Origin: Mytilisepta virgata
Lineage: Eukaryota; Mollusca; Bivalvia; Mytilida; Mytilidae
Direction: 5' to 3'
Length of the DNA: 64,000 nucleotides
NCBI GenBank assembly: GCA_028015205.1
Contig: CM051508.1
Span: 10,930,001-10,994,000, forward strand
Positions 32,601 through 47,600 of this stretch are shown here, one piece after another; the stretch's first letter is position 1; every line of letters begins with the position of its first letter. The translations under genes were made by a program, and so were the position numbers. The notes under the pieces are model-generated. The model made no database searches. It was not told where the DNA came from and saw only the letters and a program-made list of their open reading frames with translations.

Positions 32601-35600
32601 TCCTTCAAGGATGTGCTTTGTCACAGCCATTATATCCAAAATGTCTCGTAGGTGTTTTTAGTGGATGAATACTTCAGACATTATATACAAAATATAGCTG
32701 ATGATATTTATCAGTAAAAACATGCTTTTATATACACTTCCTATCCCAGAAATAAATGCAAGGAATTAAAATAAAAGAAAATTAACGTATAAAGCATTAT
32801 TTCCGAAAATTATATTTTTTCTCAAAATAATTTCAAATAAAACTGGACACAGCTATCGGGTCCGAGACCACAATTAATGCGCAATTTTATTTGTCCACAA
32901 ATATAATCTGCTCTATAAATTTACTGTATTTCTTTCATATTTATCTTTTGACTTTATAAAAGCATTTTTACAATGGTCTTAGTTCTAAATCTATAATTTG
33001 AATGTCACAAGTAAAAGAGGTGATTTGGTCACATGAAAAAGTGTCAATATCTAGAGTGTCGTCTGCAGTCTGCAAGAAATCTGCTATTCTATGAGATATT
33101 GTTACAAATATTTTGAGTATGACCTGATAAAGTTTTTTAAAATTTACATATTATAACAGGAAATAAGTATACTTTGCAAATGAGAAAAATTTCAAGCTTG
33201 AGCCGGTGCAATTTTTTAATTCAAATTGATTTTAATATACGTAGAGAGTGTACCGGAAATGACTAGTCGTGTAGTTAAGTGTTGAATTACCTAATTTGTT
33301 GTCACACCGGATCAAATATGCCTCATCAATTACACATAGTTTTGTCATGTATTTGTTTGTTTATTGAAAATTGATGACAAAGTACAATATGTTTATAATT
33401 TGTCTTGGGTTTCATTATTTTTCCGGATTTTAAAGTTTTTTGCATTTTCATTTTTTTCATAACTTTATATGAAACATATTTCGACACAAGGTTTTTTCTG
33501 TTAATAAACCTCTGAATTGATGAAGCTATTTCCGACGCACAATATAATTTCATAAGTGCTTTTCGCTTATTTTAACGTCCTGTAAAACAAATCTTGTTTT
33601 GTATTACAAATGCTGGTGACAACTAATAAAAACTCACTACTGACTGAAGGGGATTATCAAAAATATTACAATTGTATTTTGAAATACACGCGTTAAAAGA
33701 AATTTAAAAATCTTCAAACAATTATGGGAAGAAGCCATGCCAGTTTAGATACATTGCTATAGTAATTGCTTATATGGTGAAATGCTCATTGTTTTAATAA
33801 ACTGGTTATGAAATAAAAAAAAATCCAAAGATACTAATATTAGATATAGTAAATTTATACTATGCTGTATATTTATGATGCGCACAAAAACCAGTTATAC
33901 TGTTTTCATTAAGAAATTATTCAGTGACACATACTTTGGAAATATACATTTTTTGATCGAAAAATACAGTAAGGGCCTCGGTGGCCGAGTGGTCTAGGAA
34001 GTTCGTCATTATTACTAATGATCACTAGCCTGTCAACACTGACGTTGTGAGTTCGAATCTCATCTGTGGCGGGATGTGTTCGACTCCGATCTAAATTGAC
34101 AAAGATTGCCAATTTTCCTACCGAAGGTCGGTGGTTCTCTCCGAGTACTCCGGCTTCCTCCACCAATAAAAACTGGCCGCCGCGAAATAGCCAAATGTGC
34201 TCAAAACGGCGTAAAACCCCAACTAAACAAACAATTTATAGTACATTTACTTGTTAATAAATATTAAGAATAAAATTATATTTTCGTCTAATAAAAGGTC
34301 AATTTCTTATATTATTTAATGATTAAATTGGGTAAGGGTTCCATTTGACATTCTTAGTGCATATCTATACTTATCCGGGGTTGGATGGGGTCACAGGGGC
34401 CTTAAATTGTCATTTTATCATACTATTATATACTATCACCCAGAGACTCATATAACGGACCAAGAGCTTGCCCAATGTTCGATATGGGCCGAGGGATCAT
34501 ATACCCATCCAATATGGATTAGGTCATGTATTATGATTATCATATGCTGCCTATATACGGTATATATGTCAGAACGCATCCAGTAGAATATGGCCGTATT
34601 GGCCACGTGACGCACTCGGGTATGTTCGAGTAGTACTTGATGGGTTATTAGCCTGTGGTGTGATTGTTCAGTTCCGATCATTACATATATGAAAAGACTA
34701 TTATACATGTATTTAGTACTAGGTATATAATAAACAACATTTTATTCATTGGTTATTTATTTATTTATATTTACAGTTATAACAACAACAACCACTTCAA
34801 CTACACCGAGACCCATACCGACACGTCCAATGATTACAGTACCAGTTCCAAAAGGTAAGATACTTAGTAGAATTAAGCAATTGTAAAGATCGACTTGCAA
34901 ACTGGCACCTTTAACGAATAGGTCTCTGGGTTTGTTGAATATTAATTGCTGCAAACGTGTTGATGGTAGTCTACATGGCAGGCTCAAGTTCTTGAAGATA
35001 TCACTAGCTGAGTTGCTAGATACTTGGCAGGCTCAAGTTCTTGAAGATATCACTAGCTTAGTTGCTAGAGGTTTGGCCATATCAGCATATAACCAGATCA
35101 GCCCGGATACGTTCGAATAGCACTTGAATGATGTGTTATTAGCTTGTGGTGTTAAAATGAGGGCTGTTCATTACATTGTCGTTACACATTTGCAAAAACC
35201 ATCGTATCTTGTACTTCGTATATGATAATCTTTGATATAAGATATGCACAATTCGTTGATTAACGATTCATCAGTTGGGGAAAATCCTAAAATATTTAAA
35301 GCCGAAAAAATAACCCAAAAACGTTGAAGAGCATGCTGATTCAATGCCTTAATAACCAAAAATGAAAATCCAAATTATTTTTGGACGAGGGGGATTAAAT
35401 TTTTTTCCAAAAGTAATCTTACGTATCAATTTCACGCAAACAATTATCGAAATAACACTTACTGGGCTGGTGATAACATTAGGGACTTGTAGTGTGCCAG
35501 CAGATCTAGAGATGTCGACTCACTGAGTGGTAATCAATATTCTATCATACGAAATATATGTATCAAGATAGTATAATACAATATGTACGTCCAGAAATTA

Positions 35601-38600
35601 TTGCATGCACCAAACATGTCCCTGCGATAAACACCAAACATTTCCCCGCAATAAATATCTTTAAAGTGAATATTGTCATCTAGAGCCTTTTTGACAAAGC
35701 CAAGAACATCAAGAAATATATCTATATTAAAAAACTCACGCGCGCACCCTATCTGCTGAAAAAGTGAGAAGACAGCTTATTTTGAATTACAAAATTCCAA
35801 CGTGTCAATTGCTATGCTCATGTAATCGGTTTATCGTTTATAATTTGTATATTTTTGCTGTTTTACAGACAGAATTTGTGATGTGGCTGGTGATATTGTA
35901 TTCCTGATTGATGGTTCGGACAGTATCAGTGATATAGATTTTTCCCGCCAGAAAAATTTCGTTGCCAATATGATAGACAATTTCGAAATAGGAAAAGAGT
36001 ATATACACGCAGGAATAGTCGTTTTTAGTACAGTTATTGGGGACACAGTAGGGTTACAACCTTCAAGGTCAAAAGAACTACTGAAGATCTTAACAAAAAA
36101 TTTACGACATCCGAAAATTGGTACAAATACAGCTTTAGGTATCGAGCGCGTGCGAAAAATGATGCGAGAGGAGGGAAGATCCTTCGCACCAAAAATAATG
36201 GTTGTCATTACCGACGGAAGGTCGAGTTCACCGGCATTGACGGAATTACAGGCCAGTTTAGCTAAAGCTGAAGGATTAACTGTAATAGCTATTGGAGTTG
36301 GCAGTGCAATTTTTGATGAGGAATTAAAAAATATTGGCAGTCCAGGGCAAGTTTTCAAAGTTACAAGGTTTCAAGATTTAGAAAGAATCATTAACTCAAT
36401 GAGAGACCGCATTTGTCAGTGTAAGTATTACATTTTTAGAACTATTTTTAAGTTTTCAGTTCTTGGAAAAGACACTGCAGCTACAAAGTTGTTTTAATTT
36501 GATTGTTCTGTCATTAGAACTGAGGGTAGATGTGGCTTAATTTTTCATGTCTTATTTATGTATTTACAAATGTGTATGTAGTTTATCTGTTTATTCTTAA
36601 TTTTTATGTTCTTTCTTTCTTGTCACAAACTTTGTTTATAAGACAATAAAGATATTTGATTTGATTTTTAAAATGAACTCGAATTCTTTAACTAATTTTA
36701 ATATATTCATTTTATTAATAGTAAACTATGGACTCCCAGCAAGTCAAACGCACTTCCGACTTAGAATCAAAACAGAAACAGTAGCGATGTTCGTACTCGG
36801 TCACATACACTGCACATATAAAATAATAGGTAGTTTCGTTTTTGATACTGACTATATCATGTGGAATATCTAGACGAGCCCAAAGTCCACATGATATAGT
36901 CAGTATTAAAAACGAAACTACCTATTATTCTGTTTATCGGTAATTCATTTTAATTTGGCGATCAGAAAAGTAGATCATTCCGCATTAAGTCACAAAATGA
37001 ATTGCCTAATATTTTCAATGATACAGCCTGTACGTGATACTCGATAATATTAGGCAAACAGATCAAAGGAAATGTGTACGAATTGCCGATATTATGGAGT
37101 ATTCCTATTTTCAATGGTTACAAATATCTTTTCTGTATTGATTCTACTTAATGGTGTTGGCACTTATCTAATTTTTGCATGAGTAAAACGGAATCAGGGG
37201 AACAACTATACGTTCACCCAATTGTCCTTGATAAAGTCATCATACAAGATGGCGCTGACAGCGAGGAATGTAATTTTTAGGGTAATTGTTAAATATATGA
37301 ATAATTCTTTTGTTTGGCATTCTGTTGCAGCCATTACGACCACGACGTCAACAACCACAACTACACCAGCTACTATAACAATACCTCCGGCAAATGGTGA
37401 GTATGGTAAAAAAAAAAACGGAAATGGTCTAAGTGTATAGGCAAGGAGATGCAAAAAGAAACTTAATACTTTTATTTTGAAAGCTACTGGACGTCTATTA
37501 ATGACTCGTCAAAACCTTACGACATTGAGTGATTGTTCCGGCTTTGGCCAAATAATGCATGCGTGACGCGTGTCTAGCTATAGCCTATAGGGTGTCCTTA
37601 CTGACTATTTTTTTTATTTTTCAAAACAAAAAATCCGTCCTATAGAGAAAAGAAAAAAAAGAGTAAAATAAAAAATAATTAATACCTACTAGTACCTTCA
37701 CATCCCATTTCAATAAGAATGAAACCTTTAATACATATTTTTTCAATTGGCTTAATTCTACGTTTTAGGCTCTCTCACTGCTGGTATTCTTCGCATAGAA
37801 TATCTATGTAAGATTACAACTCAATTATACAAAACAAAAGAGTCTGATGATACGCATTTTACAGCAAATATTGTCGTCGGTAATCAAGTATTTGATGTTA
37901 GATGACGTGATTTTTTTCTTGACGGACTCAATCTATTCCGTCTTAAATCATACCTGTAAAGAGTTTTTAATTAGTTTTGATAAAAAAGGACGTTTTTGTA
38001 AGAGGGATTTTCAAAGTATGATGTATGGTTTCAAAAGAATTCAAACTGTTTATAGTCTTATTAATCTACTGTCGGACTCTTCGCAAAAAATCCACAATCT
38101 CATTTTGAATTTTAGGTCTAATTTGCGACGTCCCTGCTGATATTGGTTTCCTGTTGGATGGTTCTGACAGCATTTCTCCTCAGGACTGGCCAAAGGGACG
38201 AAACTTTGTTGCTAACGTTATAAACAATTTAGATATTACTCCACAAGCTATCCATGTTGGGATCGTAGTATACAGTACCTTAGTTGGTGAAAAGGTCAAT
38301 CTGACGCCATATAAGCCAAAACCATTGTTGATTGCTCTAACTAAAAACCTAAAACAACCTAAACTTGGTACGAACACTGCTATTGCCATTGATACAATGC
38401 GTGCAATGTTCCGGCAACAGGGTAGGCCTGATGCACCAAAAGTAATGATAATAGTAACGGATGGAAAATCAACCAATCCTCAACAAACGAGAGTGCAAGC
38501 TGAAAGAGCAAAAGCAGAGGGTGTTACTATTATCACTGTTGGTATTGGAGGTTCTGGACTGTTTAAGGACGAAATACGTACCATAGCGACCAATCAGAGG

Positions 38601-41600
38601 AAAGTGTTTGAAGTCGTTGACTTCCAGTCTTTAACTTCAATTATTCAACAGCTTAGAGATTTAATTTGTCAAGGTAACACTTTATCTAACATTTAAACAC
38701 AGAGATTTATAGGTGACGTCCCCAAAAATGAAAATACAATTTTTTTTAAATGGTCTCATAATAATTGATCTTAGTGTTCGATATATTTCTTGTTATTCTA
38801 GAGGCTTTTGGTTTTATGACAAGAATGTATTCGGAAGCTCTGGATATCTTTTTTTTGTTATAACTTTTTACAGAACGAAGAACTATAAATAATAATAGCT
38901 AATAATTCATATTTTTTCTTCATCGAGAATTTTTATGAAATTTCAAAATGAATCATAGGACTGGAGTTCCTGAGGCACGAATTGCAATAAGTTACAACTT
39001 TCTATATGGGAGGTTGTTATGCGTATATGAAAAAAAATAAATGACAAATTGTTGTCAACACTAACTGACGAGTCAAAGCTTTTCTTATACATGTATAGTA
39101 AATTAAAAACTAAGTTCGGTATTAAAAAATATTTACTACAGACAAATTTTAGAAACAGACAAATCATAACAAAATTTCGCATTAGTGACCATAGTTTAGA
39201 AATAGAAACAGATCGCTATAAAAATATACATGGGGAACAAAGAATATGTAAAAATGTAATATAGTGGAAGCCAAATGCCATTTCTTTATCCTGCAATCAA
39301 GCCATTTCCGGTCTGATAAAATAGGTAGAATAAACTTTAGTCGTATTAGGTCAATGACCTAATAAAGTCTACTGGTACTTGTTTACACGAAGAGCGTGAG
39401 GAGCGTAGAGAATGTACCAGATGACGTCGTGGCGTTTCCAGCGTTTTCACTGCAGTTGAATTTCAACTTCAAACGTAATTTTAAGGCATTTTGTGCATCT
39501 AAAGGGGATTGCAGGATAAAGACAATACAAAGTCATTGTCGGAAATATAAAATTTATTTGGGCTCGCTGCGAAACCATGGGGAAAAGGCTCACTAAAGCT
39601 CGCCTTTTCTCATGTTTCTAAAGCTCGCACAAATAAATTTTATATTTTCCGACAATGACTATGTATTGTATATTTATCCACTGTCGACTAAATGAGCAGT
39701 ATAGAAATAAACTCTTTGAAACCATAAAAAATGTATTTCCTGATTTTGAAAATGTGACGCCCATAGATAAACTGAAATATATCCTAACTCGGCTGTTTGC
39801 ACCTTTATTAAACAATCATTATAATTAAAATAGGGTGCACACCGGTCAAACAGTCAATCTAATGTTTTATATATAATTTTACCATCTTTTGTATGTGTTT
39901 ATAAACCGTAATATTTGTTTTCTTCATTGTTTAATGTTTTGTTTGTATTTACTTGATCCATAATGGGTGTAATTTGTCAATAAATAATGTAAAGTTATTA
40001 AATAAGGACATATTAGTGTTTTCTTATTTTGCTACAAGAAACATTAAGTTTTTCTCCGTTATATATCATCTTGTCTGGGTTATGCATGCACACATCTGCA
40101 TTTCTATTACCCTAAGGTCCAAATATAAAGTTTTGACGTAAGTAAATCATATCTAGTGTGCATTAAAATTGCTTAAAACTATCTTCAACATAAAAACTTC
40201 ACCGTTAAATGAACATGTGTATCAATCTAAAAAGAGTCCATTTACAGACCGACAGATGGTTACTACATGTGATGTGTTCGAAAACGCCTATATAAATTAT
40301 TGTTGTGTCAGTCAAGTGTAGTTCCTAAGTAAATCACTATTCCGCATTTAATATTTCTGCAGGCAATGATGATTTACTCAGGTAAAGTGAAAGATTTCGG
40401 TGTAAAGGACAAATTTGTCATAATGAAAAATTAGTTTACAAATGCCTCGAAGATTATTTGTTTTTAATTGTCATTATTTATTATCGTTATATATAAGCGA
40501 CATCTACGCAATACACATAGCGGAAAACAAATTAAGGATGGTCATGTTTTGGTCTTTTTGTCAGATTTTCGGAATCCTCGAGTTTTACCCATTTCTTAAA
40601 CATTAAATTTTTTGCCCATGAACCCCTACTTTTTCTTTTATAATTCAATCATATATACTTAAAATGGTATTTGACAAAATTTTATGAAATCCTTTTTATT
40701 TTTTCATACATTTTTGAGAGACTGAAGTTTCCAATGCAAAGACAATGAAAAATCCAGAAAAAAACCTATTTCCTGTAAATTTTCAAGGCTTTATAGCTCT
40801 AAAATGAGCACATGAACCTATATTTTTTTCTTCCTTTTTGTTTTTTGTTTACTATTCATATGTTCTCTCAAACTAAAACACCTATTTCAAATCATATTTA
40901 TTTCCTATTAGACCAGCGATCATCCTTAATACCAGTACGTCATAGAAAACAGAATGGTAGAGAAATACGGAGAAAGAAAAATTGTTCATTATCTAGTTGT
41001 TTACCGGCCAACTATTCTTACGGATAACGATCTTAGTCATATTCAAGAGTACGGGCTATTTTGTAAGAAAAAACGCTATCTCTTTTTTGTTTATTTTTTT
41101 AAACCTGATTTTTCAATGGTAAAAAACCGGTTATTAGTTTTGCGGGCGGGTGATGGGTGGTGACACGATTGGGGACTCGAACACTGATGAAAAAAAATGC
41201 GGTTTATGGTCAATCAGACGGATCCTTGTTGCTTATATGTTTGATTTGTTGGCTTTTTTTTTATTTTCTTGTTATTGATTGTTTTTTTTTCTACTTGTTC
41301 GTTTCCATTAAACGTGAAAAATATTATGTGCACAATACGATTAATTGAATAAGGTAATTTATTAAAAAAAGTTAGCATTTTGGAACATCTTACTATTGTA
41401 GTCAAAAGCAATCAAAATCTAAATAAAAACTCAATATCAAAAGATGGTGTTGTGGGGCTTATGTACTTTTAGATCGTATCGTTAAGGTATATCAGACCTT
41501 CCATCGCCCGAACTTAAATTTCTCGTTTTACCTTGTGTGGCCAATTAAGTCCTGAATTAGTGGAAATAAAAAGATATAATATATGTTCATAGTAAAAATA

Positions 41601-44600
41601 CTATTGTACATACAATTTCCATTGTTTCTGTCTAAGTACTATTGACCGGTCAATAATACATTTATAAAAAAAACTATTGGACCGGCTGTATGATATTCTT
41701 TGGCGGAATTTTTAAACGCTTAATTCCCTTCGAATTACGCCTAGTATTATCTTATCGTGATGTAAAAGACCAAGAACATCGAAAATATTAATTTGTCAGA
41801 AGACAACGGCAGCATCCAGTTGGGAGCGATTTGCCTCCCTATCCGAGGAGGATTAACAAGATATATTAGATGAAAACTATGCGAAAAAGACCAAAACTGT
41901 ATTAGCCATCAGTAAATTTTCTTTCGGGGTAATAGTTGGTATCTCGGGGACAATAAACTTGCTATTCCACTCATACCCAGTCAATAAGTATACAATATCG
42001 ATAAGTCGACCAACTGCGATAAGGTACCGGGGTATACAAAAGTGCAAAATCAAAAAAGCTAATTGTTTTGTATCACACTTTGCGAAGTATCTAAGAAGAA
42101 TTAGTCCACAACGAAAATATAATTATATTATTTTTCTTTTAGTTATTACAACGACACCAATGATATCGACGACAACTTCACTGCCACCGACGTATCCTCC
42201 AAGTAAGAACTATTATCCTTTCTTTCAGATTTGTATCTATAAAAAAGTTTTTATCAAGCAATAATAAAAAAATATGCTTTAAATTATTTCATAATTTAAT
42301 AAAAAACAATAGAAAAACAACTTACATGATTGGTAATTGTGATATGTATATGTGTGTGTACAAATTTGTAATGTATCTACCTCTTTTATCTCGAGTTTGA
42401 GATAAGGGGAGTTAATTAGTTTAAAATTAGATCAGAGCGCTTCATGATAGATTTGAAAAAAAATATCAGTAAAGAAATGCGGTTACATCAAGTGTATGGC
42501 TAAGTACTGCGTAATTGCTAATAAGGGCCGTGTAAATTCTGTACAAAAGATGATTGAACATATGAAAATTAATAAAGTAATATGTTTTCCGTATTTTCAT
42601 CAAGTTACAAATTTATGTAATTTTTTGTAAAATTGAAAATAACCAACGTGTAAATATGCTTTTTATGTTATATATATTGATAAATAATTTTTGATATGGA
42701 AAACAAACGGCGGTAGCTGAATCGTACATGAGAAACTTTCTCATGTAGTAATTGAATAATACACCTGAGAAGTTCACTCGTGTAATCCTGGACTAATATA
42801 CAAGAGAAACAAACTAGTGTAATATTGGAACAATATACACAAAAAATGTACTTTCATTAACTGTTTATCATTTTGTAAAGGCTTTCGAGGGGAATTAAAC
42901 GTTTACATGTTACGGAAAGAGCAACAAATACATAATTATTCATGATATGTACTTTTTCAGTTCCAGGATGTGACCTTCCTGCTGAAATTATGATTTTGAC
43001 TCATGGATCTGAAAATATCAACGAATACAATTGGAATAAGAACAAAGACTTTATATCCAGTTTGATAAGAAATCTTTTCGTTGGTCAGAGCGCCCACCAT
43101 ATTGGATTTGTAGTTTACAGCACGAATGTCGGTGACACAATCGGTCTGAAACCGTACAAAGATACTTTCGATCTCACCAACTTTGCAAACAGTTTGATTC
43201 ATCCTGGAAATGGAGCTAACGCTGCTGCAGGTAAATATAAAAAAAATCAACGAACAGTACATATCTTCTTTTGTCTATGTTCAAATTACCTCCATTCTTC
43301 CGAGCCTAAAAGATATCTTTAGTGAGGGTCGTACGGGCTTATGAACACGCTCGAACAGAGTTCTTTCGGAATCCCGAATTTTCAACTATTTAAAAAAAAA
43401 TAGGCCGTCTGACCTGAGGGGAATTTCTAAATATTTCATAATTACATGTAGTTGGTCTTGCAAGAACACTTAAGTGTGTAAAAACATTACTGTATTTAAT
43501 AATTTATTATCTGTAAACATTTTAGGTTTAAAGAAACTCAGGGAAGTCTACAGAACACAAGCACGAACGAAAGCTCCTCGAATAGGTAAATAACGCTACA
43601 TCAAGGAACATTATTTCATGTAAAAGAACTAAAAAGGTGGTCAGTCATTCAATTAAAGTAAATATCATATCCACCACAAATCGCACCCTGTCCATCATTC
43701 AACCACAACACACTTTTTGATTAAACTCAGATATAAAGACTCATCAAAACACGGGCCCAGATTGGATACCCAGAATTCAGGTGATGTCAACAGTGCTCTA
43801 GATATCCTGGCATTTCAGCAGAATTTGAAATGATTTTAATACATACATACATATAAACCTCGTCAGTTCCCGCATGCAGCTATTATGGTAAAAGTGTCGA
43901 TTTGGCTACTGTACTTAGAAGATTTTTTTATTCAATCGGAAGATGAAACCAACTTCCGGTCTTGCGCTCACATATACGTATTTTTGCCCCTGGATCCGTT
44001 CAAAGCCTTTGTTAAGATATTTTGTTAAATAATTTTTCATGGGAAATATGGATACACATTTCCGGATATACCCTTCTTAAAAAACTGAGGGAGTTCATCA
44101 GGTAACACCTGCCTCATATTAGTTTCAGCTTCTATCATAATCGGGGTGCTGAAGACGTCCCCGACACGTTTGACATTAGTCTTCAGTGACTCAGGTCCAT
44201 GTTTTACAAACATTCCTATGACTATGATCGAGAAAAGAACGACCGGAAATCATAATCAGATCACAATCACGACAAATCTTAGTCTTACGAATGTTTGTGA
44301 AACGTCTCCCAGCTGACTTCAGATATGTTGTTTTTATATTTATCCATTTATAAACGACTTGTTCTAAATTAAAGGCGGATTGCACAATATTTATCTATAT
44401 CAAAATCATACTAAATCGAAGAATCAAACCTGGACCGAATTGCGAATTTATAATTCTACAGAATAAAATTACTTTATAATTTTAAGGCATTGTCATAACT
44501 GACCAGACCTCAACGGATACCGATGCAACGAGAGTGGAGGCCGAGTTGGCAAAGAAAGATGGAATCCACTTGATGACTATAGGAGTCGGCAACAATATCA

Positions 44601-47600
44601 ACCCTAGAGAATTACAGCGTATGTCTTCATCAGAGAGACATATTACACGAGTTAATAGCTTCGATGACCTACAGAATATTATGCCTCAGATCCGGCAACA
44701 GATTTGTGAAGGTAGGATAAAATTAAATTTTAGAAATCCATTCTGTTGATACTCATCCCCACAAGTCAGGGTTTTGTTTTCACGTTCGACGTCGTTCCGA
44801 CAAACCCATGACATCACACTTTCATATTTTGCGGATCGAACATATCGCCGCCTGGTGTGAGACCTAGAAAATTCTACATACGACACAAATAGATTCTCTT
44901 TTGACCTTGAGAAGTACCAATAAAAATCCTTCACTTCCGACCCGCAAAATATGAATGTGTGATGTCAGGGGTTTGTAGGACAAACGTGGATACAAAACCC
45001 TGACTTGAGAGGTTGGTTGATACTTGTACAATTAAACTTCTCCGGCCAAGACAAAATTGCCTGTGATTCAACTAGTAGTCTGTAAAAAACTAAAGTCGAA
45101 AGGTAGGCAAAATTTCAAATTGATATTTTTATATAATGATTGCTTTATAAAGTCGCATATTGCTGGCAAAAGTTCAAATTTGGGAGATAAAATATTTCTA
45201 AGTTTATCTATTGGTTGATATATAGACATTTTAGCATTTTTTTTTTGTATTTGTGTCAAAAATGCTTATGGTAGGCAAAAGAAATCGTAAAGGTTCGCAT
45301 GTTTATTTTTGGCCTTATGACAGTTGGTAAATTTGAAATTTGTACGTAAAAATGCCTTGAATACTTCTGGTGACAATGGCAAATTAACTAATTAAAGATT
45401 TCTTTTATTTTTCATATATCAAGTGTGTTATCATAATGTATTATCTTGTCTTGATTCGAAAATATTCCTGACACAATATTCACGTGACTTAAATCAGATA
45501 ATGTTTTTCGAGTATCAAATTTTGAGCTCAAAAAGGTTTTTTTCTGTATAAGACTTTAGACATAGATTACTAGAGTTAAAATAATGTAAATGTGAAATCT
45601 TTTTTCCAGTTATCTTGAAACCAACAGGGGATGAAATTACTGGTAAGTATTTTTAAAGAATGGTATAAGATGCTTTCTGCTATTCCTGACATGTTTAATC
45701 GGTGGGATAAAAATACATAATATCTTTAACCACTTCCCGGTGATTAAATTTCTACGTGGGAATTACCGCCATTTTTTCCGCAGTTATTAAAACGATAAAC
45801 TAGAGAAGTCCCGAAATGACGTCTATGTGAACCGTGTGGAGAAATTCCATAACTCACTCGTACCTGAAGGAGAATCTATATTTAATATTTAAAATGATTT
45901 AATTTTATGTTTGATAAGTTTTGTTCAGCATGATTAACGGTTCAGATACGTTGTGATAAAAAACAATTACTGTCAGTCCTTACAATTTAATTCCAAAGGT
46001 CGTTTTGAGTCTAAAACGTCGAGACTCCCTCAAATGACGTCATAGTAGAAAAGGAAATTTAGTCTATGATATGATAGACGAAACAAATTTGACCGATCGA
46101 ATGACGTGTTACATCCAATATAAAACTATGTATGTATAACAAAATCGTTTTTGTTGTGCTTGTTTGTTTGTTTGTTTGTTTGTTTTTAGGGGGGGGGGAG
46201 GGGTTGGCTTGCTTTATTTGACATTTTTTTTGGAACTAAGATTTTGAATAATAATAATAAAAAAAACGTAAAACAAAGCTCCTAGCAATTGTTAAAAAAT
46301 AACAAACAAACACCATATGGGAAGAAGTAATAAAGTTTTTAATTTTTAAATTTTTGTTTACAGAACTTTGTGGTGGATGTTTGATTGATAAGGGTTCAGG
46401 CTTCAATCCGTATCCGGGAGATTGTACGAAATACGTTCAGTGTTGGAGGGATCAAAACAGAGTCATGGGAACCGTCAAGAAGTGTCCATTTGGACAATTT
46501 TGGGATAGAGAAGCGCTTGCTTGTCGACCTGCACTAAATGTTAAATGCCCTGCAGGTAAAACTTTAAACGCTCTAGTTCACAACATTCAAGTATTGTAAA
46601 ATGTGATGGGTAATTCTGGTTCCATTTGAGTAATTGAATATTTCAAAACTTACATTAGCCTTTCTACTGAAAAAAATGAAACTGTATTAATAAGTACATG
46701 AAAACATTTTTCTTATTGTTTCCAGTGTAAATATTAAAAATTATTCTAAAAAAACTAAACTCATCGTTACTAAAATGGTAAAAATGGTTACAAAATATTG
46801 CCAAGTTTTTTGTATCTGTGATCAGAATTTAAAAAGCGCTAAAAAGACTGGTTCAAGACTCACTAGACTTGTCTAGTGACATTTTCCTTAGGCTCCTCTA
46901 CTGTTAACTTACAAAAGTCAGAAGTTGTTCTGGAGTTAAGTCGCCTTGTCCACAAAAAAATCAAATATGCACGAAAAATCACAAAATTAGCAATTTTCGG
47001 GGAAATTAAAAAACGTGTCGACTTAGATGGGCTCAATATATATTGTTAAAATTTGAAACATACTTTGTTAAGATAAGTATCTTTCAATGGTCAACTGCTA
47101 ATCAATGCTAAACATATAGCTTCAACTCCTATTTTGTGTTTTAATTTAATGAAGTTTACCCTTGACTTAATGAAAAACGTCAAGTAAAAAGCCTACTTAC
47201 ATTATACACAAAAAATATGCTTTTTTCGGCTGTCGTAATTTTTCAAAAATAATTATTACCTAAAGTCATCATGTACTTCTCCTTAAGACGCACAACAGCT
47301 AATGCTTTCCAGCTCAGACAACACTATAGAAAAATGGTTGTCATAATACTGTTTGGTCAGAAGATGTCCAGGACTACTTGTTGGTCCCACTGACACGGTG
47401 TCAAATTGAATGCAATTCTAGAAGTCTCCTATTTGACAATAATATTCACTGCACTCGAAATTCGATCCGAGCTAAAAATTCCGTTGGAAAAGTGAAGTTA
47501 TCTGAGTATATGGCCGATTTGACGAGTATGAAAATTATTAAATTTACCATATCCTTTAGACCACAGCAAATATAATTTTAGTTCTTTGGATTTCGCCTCT

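Noticed and set aside
33973..34060. Possible Ser/Leu tRNA gene
   Set aside because: Box A and box B are present, but the internal region is oversized and a conserved SINE body follows, so it is a SINE head.
38180..38476. Open frames antisense to VWA exons (also 35831-36358 and 42957-43262)
   Set aside because: Shadows of the coding strand, which carries clear VWA motifs and splice sites.
29591..46198. CRISPR-like or other spaced repeat arrays
   Set aside because: Tandem repeats here are microsatellites or short duplications without regular unique spacers; the genome is eukaryotic.
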